A stretch of 64,000 nucleotides of DNA from Ligustrum vulgare (Eukaryota > Streptophyta > Magnoliopsida > Lamiales > Oleaceae): positions 60,844,234 to 60,908,233 of the forward strand of contig OY743174.1 in the NCBI GenBank assembly GCA_963555705.1, written 5' to 3'. The notes beneath the pieces were generated by a model. The model saw only the letters and a program-made list of their open reading frames with translations, was not told the DNA's origin and searched no databases. Numbering within the stretch: the stretch's first letter is position 1; each line of letters starts with the position of its first letter. The position numbers and the translations under genes are program-made. Of the stretch, positions 1 to 10,780 are shown piece by piece.

Positions 1-180
1 CAATAAAGTCCCAAATATAAATAATAATAAGTTAAGTCCCTCAACTTATAACCAAATTTAAATGATTCTCAAAATATCCACTTATTTAAATTGGTCCCCA
101 CTTTGACTAAATTGGTCAAAAATAAATGTTGACTTGATAAAATAATTATTTGACTTGTAAAATTAAAGTGGGTTGTGACA
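1..180 (-). repeat. partial 3' LTR of the Tekay-like element
   Basis: Positions 1-180 match 7111-7290 with five differences, all in the first 50 bases; the last 130 are identical. The segment ends ...GTTGTGACA on the plus strand, the canonical terminal CA. The remaining roughly 2 kb of this LTR lies left of the window. Confidence 0.93.
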
Positions 181-195
181 ATCTTACCTCCTTGG
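181..195 (-). promoter_or_regulatory. polypurine tract (plus-strand primer) of the Tekay-like element
   Basis: On the minus strand the bases just before the 3' LTR read CCAAGGAGGTAAGAT, an almost pure purine run directly abutting the LTR TG. This is the expected place and composition for the second-strand primer. Confidence 0.75.
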
Positions 196-222
196 AGAAT
201 TTCGTCCTCGAAATTCAATCAA

Positions 223-354
223 CTACCATCTTAGAAGGTCAGGATACTTGGCTCGAATTTAATCTTCGTTTTCCCATGTAGCTTCATCCATTGGATGATT
301 CTTCCAAAGAACCTTGACCAATGGAATAATCTGGTTGTGCTGAATTTGTTCCTT
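223..354 (-). pseudogene. chromodomain fragment at the end of pol
   Basis: Translation in the same frame as the upstream RNase H-integrase segment gives a typical chromovirus C-terminus with the core IPLVKVLWKNHP and ATWENED, ending in YPDLL and a stop at 225-223. In chromoviruses this domain binds modified histones and directs integration. Two in-frame stops lie inside it: one directly after the GILE residues (TGA, as expected from CGA) and one after NED (TAA). The domain could only be made by readthrough. Confidence 0.8.
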
Positions 355-2283
355 TCATTCAAGTATCCCTTCTGGTTCCTCCTCATAAGTTAAATTCTCC
401 TTAAGTTCCACTGGCTGTGGCTCGAGAATATGAGACGAATCTGGAATGTACTTACGAAGCATCGAAATATGGAATACATCATGAATCCTAGATAACTCAT
501 CTGGAAATGCTAAACGATAAGCTACTGGACCAATTCGTTCCACAATCTCATAAGGTCCAATATATCTTGGACTTAATTTCCCTCGCTTGCCAAATCTCAA
601 CACACCTTTCCAAGGAGACAATTTAAGGAAAACTCTATCTCCAACAGAAAATTCAAGATCTTTCCTGCGTCTGTCTGCATAACTTTTTTGTCTATCTTGA
701 GCTGCTTTTAACTTCTCTTTAATCACCTTCACCGTTTCTGTGGCTATCTGAATGAATTCTGGTCCTTCTAATCTCCTCTCGCCTACTTCACCCCAACAAA
801 CAGGCGTTCTACATTTCCTTCCATACAGTGCTTCAAAAGGAGCCATCTCTATACTTGAATGATAACTGTTATTATAAGCAAACTCCATCAAACGCAGATG
901 AGAATCCCAACTTCCTTTGAACTCTAGAACACAAGCTCTTAGCATATCTTCTAAGGTCTGTATGGTCATCTCTGATTGACCATCTGTTTGTGGGTGGAAA
1001 GCTTTACTGAACTGTAGTTTAGTACCCAAAGCATCTTGCAAACTAGGCCAAAACTTAGAAGTAAATCTAGGATCTCTGTCAGATACAATAGACGCTGGCG
1101 TCCCATAAAAACTGACTATCTCATCCACATACAATTTCTCTAGTTTACTCAAAGAAAAAGTAGCTTTGATCGGAAAGAATCTTGAAGTTTTGGTCAAACG
1201 ATCAACAATCACCCAAACACCATCATGTCCATTTTGAGTGCGAGGAAGACCAAATAAGAAATCCATAGTAATATGCTCCCATTTCCACTCAGGAATAGGC
1301 AGTGGCTGAAGAAGTCCAGCTGTTTTCTGGCGATCGGGTTTCACCTGTTGGCAGACAAAACATGTCGATACAAACTCGGCAATTTCTCTTTTCATACCAC
1401 ACCACCAATAATGCTCCTTTAGGGTATGATACATTTTGGTGCTACCTGGATGCATAGCATAACCTGAACTGTACGCTTCTTCCAATATTTCTTTCTTCAA
1501 TTCTGGAATATCAGGAACACGTAGCCTATTTCCCATAAATAATGCACCATCCCTGATTTCATAGTCTGTTCGCAAGCCAACAGTAACTTCTGCTTCCAAA
1601 GTTTTCAATGCCAAATCCTGCAATTGAGCTTCTCTAACTTTGTTTATCAAAGTAGGCCTCACTTGAAAGTGAGCTAAGAGTGCCCCTGTAGTAGTTGTGG
1701 ACAACTGAGCATGTAAGTTTCTAAATTCACCAATTAAAGCAGAACACATCGCACTAGATTTGGTGGAATGGCTACTGACCTTCCTACTCAAAGCTTCAGC
1801 AACTACATTAGCTTTCCCCGGATGATAATCAATTTTGCAATCGTAATCTTTGATAAGTTCTAACCATCGCCTCTGTCTCAAATTCAATTCTTTTTGATCA
1901 AAGGTATACTTCAAGCTCTTGTGGTCCGTGAATATTTGGCATTTTTTGCCATACAAATAATGTCTCCAGGTTTTTAGTGTCAAAACCACTGCTGCCAATT
2001 CCAAATCATGAGTTGGGTAGTTTAGTTCATGCTTCTTCAATTTTCTAGAAGCATAAGCTATAACATTTCCATTCTGCATTAAAACACAGCCCAAACCTTG
2101 GCGTGATGCATCGCTATAGACTACAAACTCTTCACCTGGAGAAGGAAGAGTGAGTATAGGAGCGGAAACCAATCTACTTTTCAGCTTTTGGAAGCTCTTC
2201 TCACATTCTGGTGTCCACAAAAATTTCGAATCCTTTCGAGTCAAGCTAGTTAAAGGAAGAGCAATTTTGGAAAATCCTTCCAC
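355..2283 (-). pseudogene. pol segment: RNase H and integrase (Ty3/gypsy)
   Basis: A 642-codon open segment. It starts with the end of the reverse transcriptase connection, then a gypsy RNase H ([40 protein letters not shown]). Integrase follows with its zinc-binding HHCC region (HPG...H...CFVCQQ) and DDE core (first Asp in HITMDF, second in SDRDPRF, Glu in TDGQSE), then the [16 protein letters not shown] region. All three catalytic acidic residues are present. The segment is bounded upstream by a TGA that replaces an Arg codon just before FVEGFSK, and downstream by the TGA ahead of the chromodomain. It is the best preserved part of the element. Confidence 0.92.
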
Positions 2284-2394
2284 AAATCAACGATAATAAC
2301 CAGCTAACCCAAGAAAACTTCGCACTTCTGTCACATTAGAAGGGCGTTCCCATTTCATCACAGCTTCTGTCTTGATCGGATCTACATAAATACC

Positions 2395-2826
2395 TTATAC
2401 TGATATCACGTGACCCAAAAATACAACTTTATCCAGCCAAAACTCGCATTTGCTGAATTTCGCATACCATTGCTTATCCCTCAAGGTCTGCAATATAACT
2501 TTTAGATGCTCTGCATGTTCATTCTTGCTAGGAGAATATACCAAAATATCATCAATGAAAGCAATCACAAATTTGTCCAGATAAGGATGCAAAACTCTAT
2601 TCATCAAATCCATAAATGCAGCTGGGGCATTAGTAAGCCCAAATGGCATCACCAAAAACTCATAATGGCCATATCGAGTCCTAAAAGCAGTCTTTGGTAT
2701 ATCGGCATCTTTAATCTTCAGCTGATGATACCCTGATTGTAAATCAATTTTAGAAAATACTGCAGTACCTCGAAGTTGGTCAAACAAATCATCAATTCGA
2801 GGTAACGGGTATTTGTTAGAATTGTA
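2395..2826 (-). pseudogene. reverse transcriptase, C-terminal half
   Basis: Contains the palm motifs of a gypsy reverse transcriptase: [23 protein letters not shown] and the catalytic FIDDILVYS, followed by KCEFW and VVFLGHVIS. It ends at a TAA at 2397-2395 just after VISV, although coding homology continues beyond the stop (GIYVDP, then [10 protein letters not shown]). The start here is a frameshift junction near 2820, not a real initiation site; the preceding RT fingers lie in another frame. Confidence 0.9.
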
Positions 2827-3635
2827 ACTTTATTCAACTGTCTGTAATCAATACACAGTCTCATCGTACCATCTTTCTTCTTCACAAATAAGACTGGCGC
2901 TTCCCATGGAGAAACACTGGGTCTTATGACACCCTTATCAACTAATTCCTCCAGTTGTACCTTCTGTTCTTTTAACTCAGTTGGAGCCATTCTGTATGGT
3001 GCTTGTGAAATAGGTGCCGTCCCTGGAATTAAATCAATAGAGAACTCAATCTCTCTATCTGGTAGTAGTCCCGGAAGATCCTCTGGGAACACATCTGTAA
3101 AATCTCGCACGACAGGGATATCCTCAAGTTTCGGATTAGTGAGTCGAGTGTCAATCACATTAGCTAAATATGCATGACAACCCTTTTTGAGCAATTTTCG
3201 TGCATCCAAAGCGGATATAACGCATGATGGTAAGATTCTGCGTTCTCCAACCAGAACAAATTTAAGTTCTTCTGGCCTCCTGAACACCACTTCCTTGCGG
3301 AAGCAGTCGACTGTAGCCCGATGTTCAGAGAGAAAATCCATCCCCAAAATAACATCAAAATCATGCATATCAAGAGGAACTAAATCTGCCCTCAAATGAC
3401 GATCATTCACCCTTATCATACAATCTCTATACACATCACTAGCCAAAAGTGATACTCCTACCGGCGTTGTTACAACTAATTCATTATCTAAAGGCTCTAA
3501 CTTCTTCTCAGCATGACTAACAAGTGCATAAGAAATAAAAGAATGTGTAGCACCCGAATCAATTAATGTGCGAGCATCTCTACCAAAAATAGATAACATA
3601 CCAATAACCACATCTGGTGACTCTTCTGCCTCCTT
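2815..3635 (-). pseudogene. aspartic protease and N-terminal reverse transcriptase
   Basis: Begins directly after the gag stop, in the same frame. The retropepsin active site is DSGATHSF, followed by VILGMDFL, the second conserved protease motif. The RT N-terminus follows: [10 protein letters not shown], the [12 protein letters not shown] region, [20 protein letters not shown] and [12 protein letters not shown]. Homology then drops out because of a frameshift near 2820-2830, after which the reading continues in the frame of the next segment. Confidence 0.9.
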
Positions 3636-4541
3636 CTAGGTCATAGCAAATACCTTACCCTGAGTCCTGTTACTCCCTGTCTGAGCTCCCGATCTAGCAG
3701 TACTACCTCTAGCAACATTAGACTGAGCACCGCCAGTCGACCCTACTGAGATGTCTCTCTGTCTCTGACTCTGCCCCGCATTGCTAACACCTGGCTGAGG
3801 AAATAATATATGTGGTCCGCTACTCTGCTGAGATTTGATTGGGAAATCCTTCCTCACGTGTCCCGTCTGACCACACTGATAACAGACTCCAACTCCCTTA
3901 AGGCACTCTCCTGGATGAAACTTCCCACAAGAATGACACTGTGGAAAGCTATGAAAATCAGAACTCTGACTAGGCCTCGATCCCTGAGATCTTTGCATAG
4001 AGCCCTGTGGATGTATATGACTCCCTCCAGTCTGCTGTATAGAACTCTGACTCCGGCCTGACATCTTACTAAATCCCGAACTCTGAGACTTTGATTTAAA
4101 ATTTGTAGAGTTTGTAGCACCTGGCCAAAACCCTTTTCTGTTCTTCTTAGACCCTGAAGCCCCTGTCTGACCACTACCTCCAAAACTCGTCTGTGCCCTT
4201 TGGTTGCATCCATCTATGATAGCTGTCTCGACCCTCAAGGTCGCTTCTACCAATGACCCAAAATTTTGATGCCCATGAACTGTCACGTAAGGCCGAATAT
4301 CTGATCGCAACCTCTGCTCAAATCGCCTACATTTTTCTCTTTCATCAAAGATTAAGTTACTAGCATACTTGGACAACTCTACAAACCTCAAATGGTACTC
4401 GGCAACAGACATGGATCCTTGAACTAATCTCAAAAATTCATCACGTTTTGCATCGCGATAAAATGGAGGGTAATAAGTCTCACTGAAAGCATCCGTGAAC
4501 ATAGCCCAAGTAATAACGCTAGTGTCTGGATACCAACATCG
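3636..4541 (-). pseudogene. gag, C-terminal part with zinc knuckles
   Basis: Retrotransposon gag domain (YYPPFYRDAKRDEFL, MSVAEYHLRF, EKCRRFEQRL, PYVTVHGHQNF) followed by a Ser/Gln/Gly-rich linker and two Cys/His modules. The first, CHSCGKFHPGEC, is intact. The second, CYQCGQTGHVRKD, lacks its final Cys and has Phe instead, which should abolish zinc binding. The segment ends at a TAG (3638-3636) that separates gag from protease in the same frame. Relatives of this lineage usually have one gag-pol frame, so the TAG looks like a CAG to TAG mutation rather than programmed suppression. Confidence 0.9.
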
Positions 4542-4971
4542 CTATGATGCCCACCAATCTGAAGCTCCTCCCCTCAACAGAAAAATAGCAAGACGTAACT
4601 TCTTACCCTCAAGAACCTCCATTACATCAAATATATTCTCCAAAGATTTCATCCAAAGCTCAGCATCAGCTGGGTTGGATGTACCCATAAAAGTTTTTGC
4701 TCCAAGTTTCATAGCTCTCTCAATGAGATTATCCTTTTCTGTGTGCGGTAGGAGGGAAGCAATAGCTGCAACGATCCTGTCAGTAACAGGGTCAGGCTGT
4801 TCCTGCATTTGTGCCTGAGGCTGCACTGGAGGATGTACCTCGGGATGCACCTGAGGTTGGCAGAACTGATTCTGCGGCCTCACCGGCCTCCCCTACATGT
4901 CCACCATCAGGAGCATTCTGAGTCTGAGGAATTGGATTTGGTTGCCTGCGAGTCCTACCACCACGAGCCAT
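4542..4971 (-). pseudogene. gag, N-terminal part, frameshifted
   Basis: The start codon at 4971-4969 opens a basic leader (MARGGRTRRQPNP) and is lost to a frameshift near 4890. The reading then continues in another frame through a Gln/Pro-rich stretch (QPQVHPEV...QAQMQEQ) and the first gag helices (LIERAMKLGAKTF, WMKSLENIFD, LRLAIFLLRG). A stop follows directly after SDWWAS at 4544-4542. The start is chosen because it follows the primer site by about 70 bases. Confidence 0.82.
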
Positions 4972-5041
4972 AACTCTCTACAATGGTTGACAGAAAAAGA
5001 TCAATACATATGCAATGCAACCCAATAGACTCTAAAACCAT

Positions 5042-5053
5042 GCTTTGATACCA
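5042..5053 (-). promoter_or_regulatory. primer binding site, initiator tRNA-Met type
   Basis: The minus strand reads TGGTATCAAAGC two bases after the LTR end. It matches 11 of 12 positions of the usual TGGTATCAGAGC, complementary to the 3' end of plant initiator tRNA-Met. This fixes both the orientation and the inner border of the 5' LTR. Confidence 0.85.
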
Positions 5054-5055
5054 CT

Positions 5056-7290
5056 TGACACGACCCCATCTCGAATCACCCTATGTGGACCCGAGACGTG
5101 GCGTGCGCCGATGATGAATGCCAGCTAGATACTGGACCCACCACCAAGGCTACTGAAACTTTTCAAATTCTATAAAACTTCTCGTAATACCCCATGATTT
5201 TAAATTTTTTTTGACAGAGTTCCCTTTAAATATTAGATATAACCTCCCTATAACAAAATAAACAAATCCTCAAACAACCACATGTAACTCGAGAGTGGAC
5301 CGAGTTAAATATATATACATGGATCCCAAAAGAATGATGAAAACTAGAAACATAAAACTAAATGTTCTTGTAGCTCTTTGGCAGGCTTTCCAACGTCCTC
5401 TCAAAACTCAGAAGTATCCTTGTAGGAAAAATGTTACAAAAATATGAGATTTTAACTCAGTGAGTGGAGTGTTTGAAAACTAGTCATACTTTTCTCGTTT
5501 ATAATTCTTTATAAAATCACTATTTGTTTTGTAACTATAATTTTTGATTGACATAAGAAAAGATTTTACTTATCTGAAAAGCACATCTAGCTGAAATGAG
5601 AATTTATAAATACTGAAACCATGGCATAAATTGTGATAACTGTCTGATAATACTAAAAATTTGTTGAACTGTAATGAGAAGCTGAAATATTTTTCTATGA
5701 ATAAATATATCATACTGTACTGAAAAGAATCACATCAAAGTGTACCCAATGAATAACTTTACTCAAGTACAGAGTACTCTCGACGTACAAGGCAAAGCCA
5801 TTCAAATCTGATAAGCTGATAATCTGATAAATGGTGTCATATGCACATAGACTGTCCCAAAGGCTAAAGCACCCTAGTACACGGCCCAAAGCCTATATGT
5901 GCACAAGAGTGGGTTCCAAAGACCTCTGATAATCTGATAATATGGTCATACACTGTAGAAACGAATTCACATCAGTGCAGAGCGGGTAATATCACCTGGG
6001 TACTTTCTGATGGTTTTTCACAATAATAATTTACATGTAACAAATTCTTTTATAGATTAATGTACTAAATTTATAATTTGATTAACTTGAAATTTTAAAA
6101 GAAGAAGTCTAAAATCATGCTTCTAAACTTGTATGTCCGAAAAGTAATAATTTCTGTAACTTGTCTACTTAATTGAAAACATGAGTCGTATGGAAAATTT
6201 ATGCCTTTAAATATTAAAATTTAACTTTAAGGAAAAATAAATTTCCCCACTCACAGAGATTGTGACTGAAACCTAATTTGGCTGATAGCCTGGCCAATCT
6301 CTGTGTCGCCTCCTGAAAATTAAATTAAAATCTTGGATCAACTCCAATAATTACAAATATTTAACAAATGCCCAAAATGAAATAACATCCTATACAATAA
6401 CCACAAATTTCATACGCCTCCAACATTACATCAAATCAACCTTCTCTTATGTGAAATATAGCTTCATTATAACTAATATCTCCTTTATTTAACCAATACC
6501 TCAATGGAATGCTCATAGACACTAAAACCCCTTTCCAAGAAACTAGTAATGGACTAATTCTTCAACTTAATTACATGGGTAATTTAATCTCCAAATAAAC
6601 ATCACCAAATTAAGCATTTAAGCATGAAATGATTTAACATAGGCTCCAATAACTTAATCTTGCCCAAATCATGAATTTAATCCACTATTATTACAAACCC
6701 TAGCATGTAACCACAATGTATTCAACCAAACTTAAATATTTAGTTCAATATCTTCAAGTGAACCATAAATCCATCCAAAAATCTAACATTTAACTCAAAA
6801 ATCAAAACCCTAAAATCGACACCATATCTCAAATAAATGGATATTGCCTTACCTCTTGAAAGTGAAAATGAAGTCTTGAATGTTGAATGAAAATCCCCCT
6901 TTTTCCTTCTCTTTTCTTTCTTCCTTTTTCTTTTCTTTTCTTTTCATTTTTTTTTCCACCGTTTTTTTTTTCTTCCCTTCTGCCGAGCTCCTTCTCTGGT
7001 AAAGTGTATGTGTGAGTGGAGTGTGTTTATAGTTGAATTGTTTGTCCCCTAATATGAATACATTGTAAAGTTTGATAGTAATTGCATGCTTGGTCCTTCA
7101 TTTATTACTCCAATAAAATTCCAAATTTAAATGATAATAAGTTAAGTCCCTCAACTTGTAACCAAATTTAAATGATTCTCAAAATATCCACTTATTTAAA
7201 TTGGTCCCCACTTTGACTAAATTGGTCAAAAATAAATGTTGACTTGATAAAATAATTATTTGACTTGTAAAATTAAAGTGGGTTGTGACA
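5056..7290 (-). repeat. complete 5' LTR of the Tekay-like element
   Basis: About 2,235 bp, starting TGTCACAACC and ending ...GTGTCA on the minus strand (TG...CA). The inner border is set by the primer site and the outer border by the match to the partial LTR at 1-180. Internally it contains repeated 'ctgataatctgataa' motifs (5813-5835, 5925-5942) and a pyrimidine-rich stretch near 6900-6975. No coding sequence is seen. Confidence 0.9.
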
Positions 7291-10200
7291 TATCATTTCT
7301 TTGCAGGATGAACAGGTAGACTTCAAATACAGTATTGCTGGTATAAAGTCTAACATCTCTGTGTCTCGTAATTGTTTGTAGAAGGAATGCCTTTGTTATC
7401 TGGGTACCTTAAAGCTAACATGGACATCTCATTTTAGCTCTAAATATTAGAAGAATGGAGGATTCATAGCATCTCTTCCATACCCTTGGATACCATCTGC
7501 AAATAACCTTGAGAAAAGTATTTGCTAACTGTGTTTGTTTCTTGGTGAAGGGCATTTATTAATTATTAGCCATTCTTTTTATTACACTTCGATGCTATTT
7601 CAATTTTATGTTTCTTATATAAAATTGAAGTTACAATCACTTGTGGGTTTGTCACCTTAGTCATCAAAACAGAAGAAAAAGAGCAATGCTAAGCCAGAAC
7701 ATCGTGAGTTCGAATCTATGCCTAGTCTCCAAAAACCTGACCTTAAAACTGAAAACCATCTTGTTTTCCCTTTCTGCTGGTAATTAGAATGTTGTAATAT
7801 GTATACTTTTTAAGTTCTGCATGTAAAATTGCATTTATGATTGCGGATTCTTAACCCTATCAATGTGACCTACATAAAAATGAGAATCGTAATTATTATT
7901 ACCAGGTCCATTCTGGAAAACTCAAAAGATGATGGATTAAGGTAAAAATGAGAATCGTAATTATTATTATCAATGTGACCTACATAAAAATATGAGGCTA
8001 TGTTTGATACACCAGATGAGGTCATATAAGGAATTTAATACAAGGTTATACTGGATAGTAATTTGTGGATGGTAGTATGATGGATTAAGGTAGATAGCGT
8101 TCTTTAATTCATTCAAAAGATGGTCATTTGTACTATCAACCGTGTGACATAATACGGAGGTGGGGTGTGAGTTTAAGCGAAAGATATGTTTGATGCACTT
8201 TATAATTTTAATACATTTTTCTCTTATTTTCAAGCACACTTCTCCAATAAAATAATAAATGTAACTAAAAACTTTTCCGTATATTTTAACCACACATTCA
8301 AACACATTTTTACCATAATTGGTATCAAACAAGGGCATAGTAAATTATATTTTTCTGAATAAAAAAATAAATGGATACTATACTCCTAAATCTACTATAA
8401 CACCATGTATCTAATAATATCCCTTATAATGTTATAGTAAGTTTTTATATGGCTTAATCCGGTGTGCCAAACGTGGTCTAATGGTATTCCTTTGACCTTC
8501 CCCGGAATATATTACCTCGAATTTACCTATATGGCGATCGTTGAATATATTGATTCTGTTTTAGTGGCATATATATTAGGTCTAGCACCTTTTTTTGCTG
8601 ATTCTCCTTGCAACTAATGAAAGTTTACCTAGTAGCTAGTATTATTATGTTTTCATTGACCTGTTTAATTGTACATGAAATTCGAAAAATGAAGGAGAGT
8701 TTCTAATGATCTTTTCTGGTAACAGGAGCCACAGGTGACCGCATGCCAACCGTTCGACGTGTATGCAAAGCCATTTTCCTTGTGATATTATGTTTTTTTT
8801 CCTTCATTTTTATCTGGTCGGAGTAGTTAGTTATTCCAGATTTGGTGTTATTGGATAGTAGAACGTGTTAATATTGTAATTATCTGGTGACAAATTGTGG
8901 CCGTTATAGCTAATAATTTCTAATAATTTTACTTCATTTGCTACAATGCACAGATATATTGATGTGAATTTAGTAATTACACTCTTTTATTTCATGGTGG
9001 AGTCGCTCAAATTCCTTAATTACCATCTTTATCACGTCCCCTACCTCTTCTGCAGCCTGCGGGGCAACATTTTTTTAAATTGAAAATCTTGACACATGCA
9101 CAACTTTTTTTTTTTGTAAAGTAAAAAAAGTGGGCGATAATCTTTGATAGTCGAAATTGTTAATTTTTTTTAAAAAAATTATCCAATGAGATATTGTTAC
9201 GTGATCGTTAATAAACAAATTTTACCAAACAGTGGCTAAAAAGCGACAAACGACGAGATCATAGTAGCAAGTAAAAATGGTCGAAAAAATGGATTTAATA
9301 ATCAAATTTATTTTGCGTTCAATAATTTATGCAAGATGATTTCAACATTTAAACGTTGCCAAAACATCATTGCCGCCTTGTAAGCTTTCTAATAGACTTT
9401 GAATTGCTCAAAATGAATAATCGTAGCGTAAGATACCGCGAGAAATATTAATAATAAATTTTTTATTAAACTCTTGGTCCTAAGGATAGAAGGTTGCTTT
9501 CTCCCAACATTTTGTAGGTATACCTGCTCAAACAAGTTCTACCCAACAAAAATTGGATGAGCAGAAAAAAGATCAGGTTCGTGGTTCTCCTGTCTAACCT
9601 GGCAGTTTGGACTTTGGAGAGTTTCTTTCAACTGTCAAAATATAAGAATGTAACGCATCCTTCTGGATAAAGTGACAAACGTGCCTTAAGTCACGCGATT
9701 GTGAACTTATCATGAAAAGGAAGAATGGAGGTTCAAATTAAGCTAATGATGCTGCACATTCATCATAACGACGGGAAACTCTTATTTTGGCTCCGGTAAG
9801 TAAATTAAAAGTAGCAGCTGACATAGAACACGTAACTTTTATCCCCTTACTTATTTATGTTAGATATTTTTCATCATTTTGCATGTTTATCTTTTGTTTT
9901 GCCAATGTTTTGCCGCCCCAACAAGCATTTTCCGCTTCGCAACGAGAATTGACCTACATGGTCAGGTCGCAGGGAAGAGAATTTTATTTTCAAAATTATT
10001 TGAATCAGTATATGGCTGTTCTCCAACCAATACATCTTTTCGTTTTTAAAAGTTTCTTCCAACATATACATTCATTCAATTCAAGGGACACACCTATTTG
10101 AATGGTTGTCTCCATCTCTATAAATTCTGGGCGAATTTTCATTTGCAAAACACATTCATTATTCATATTCTTCTCTCTTTCTTTTGGCATCATCAGATGT

Positions 10201-10780
10201 TTTATAGAGTGTGTTCTTGATTTGATTAAATAGTCACAGTGTGAATCAAACGCTTCCATTATATTATGAGAGAGATTTCTATCATACCCTAGTCGTGTCC
10301 TTGTTGGATAGGGGAAAAACACCTCTAAAAAGATAACGATTTTCATTAGTTTTTTCAGATTTTCCTACACATTTCACAACACTTTATACAAATCTTCTGC
10401 GCAAGTCCAACAAAATTCAAATAGAAAAATAAAAAGATTGCAATGAATGGTTTCGTTTCATTTTCAGGAAGGAGGCAGTCACGGGAATTCTTGGGGCGGA
10501 ACATAAACATCCATATCACGCAATTGTCGAAGAAAAAGGAGATTGGAAGACATCAAGTACTAAAGCTTCATTTCATAAGTTGGTGGCAAGAAAATGAATT
10601 TTGGTAAATTTCGAAGATATTTACTATAAATTTTATTGCTGCTAAGTTTTTAATTATATAAAGTCTATCCCTTCGTGCCTGGTATTTCATCATTTTCTTT
10701 GTTTGTGAAATAGAAAAAATAAAATTGCATCTAATGTAGGCTGTGGCAGGTGAAAACCATTTTGTTTAGTGTTTCCCATT
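7291..10780. other. non-coding stretch between two LTR elements
   Basis: AT-rich sequence without a convincing gene. It contains a small direct duplication (about 7866-7905 and 7940-7985, sharing AAAATGAGAATCGTAATTAT) and the three short exon candidates listed separately. The reading frames at 7970-8338 (minus) and 9787-10101 (plus) show no motif or typical composition and are probably chance. The last five bases, CCATT, are the left target-site copy of the LARD. Confidence 0.6.
8726..10506 (+). CDS. possible 3' exons of an unrecognised plus-strand gene
   Basis: Three short open segments have good splice borders and compatible phases: 8726-8758 (acceptor TAACAG, donor GTGTAT), 9518-9576 (acceptor TTTGTAG, donor GTTCGT) and 10468-10506 (acceptor CATTTTCAG). 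Joined, they read through a basic, Gln/Lys-rich tail to a TAA. The last exon has an alternative 42-codon frame (10469-10597) that would need a different phase. If real, upstream exons would lie beyond the retrotransposon at 1-7290, which would then sit in an intron. No family is recognised and chance remains likely. Confidence 0.25.

Larger units (their letters stand above)
1..7290 (-). mobile_element. Ty3/gypsy LTR retrotransposon, Tekay/Del-like, degenerate, cut by window edge
   Basis: The element is read on the minus strand: 5' LTR at 5056-7290, primer site at 5042-5053, then gag, protease, reverse transcriptase, RNase H, integrase and chromodomain, then a purine tract and the beginning of the 3' LTR (1-180, the rest lies outside the window). 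This domain order with a C-terminal chromodomain is that of the Tekay/Del chromovirus lineage. The frame is broken by at least five nonsense codons and two frameshifts, so this copy cannot make its own proteins. The visible 180 bp shared by the two LTRs differ at five positions by eye, which suggests a moderately recent insertion. The target duplication cannot be checked because the other end is missing. Confidence 0.93.

Noticed and set aside
3636..3638. Gag-pol TAG as a programmed readthrough stop
   Set aside because: The lineage normally has one fused frame and this copy has further stops elsewhere, so mutation is the simpler explanation.
7655..7780. tRNA-derived SINE or exon near a GTTCGAATCT box
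   Set aside because: The B-box-like sequence has no matching A box, no 3' tail and no flanking duplication. The open stretch around it does not match the phase of the next candidate exon.
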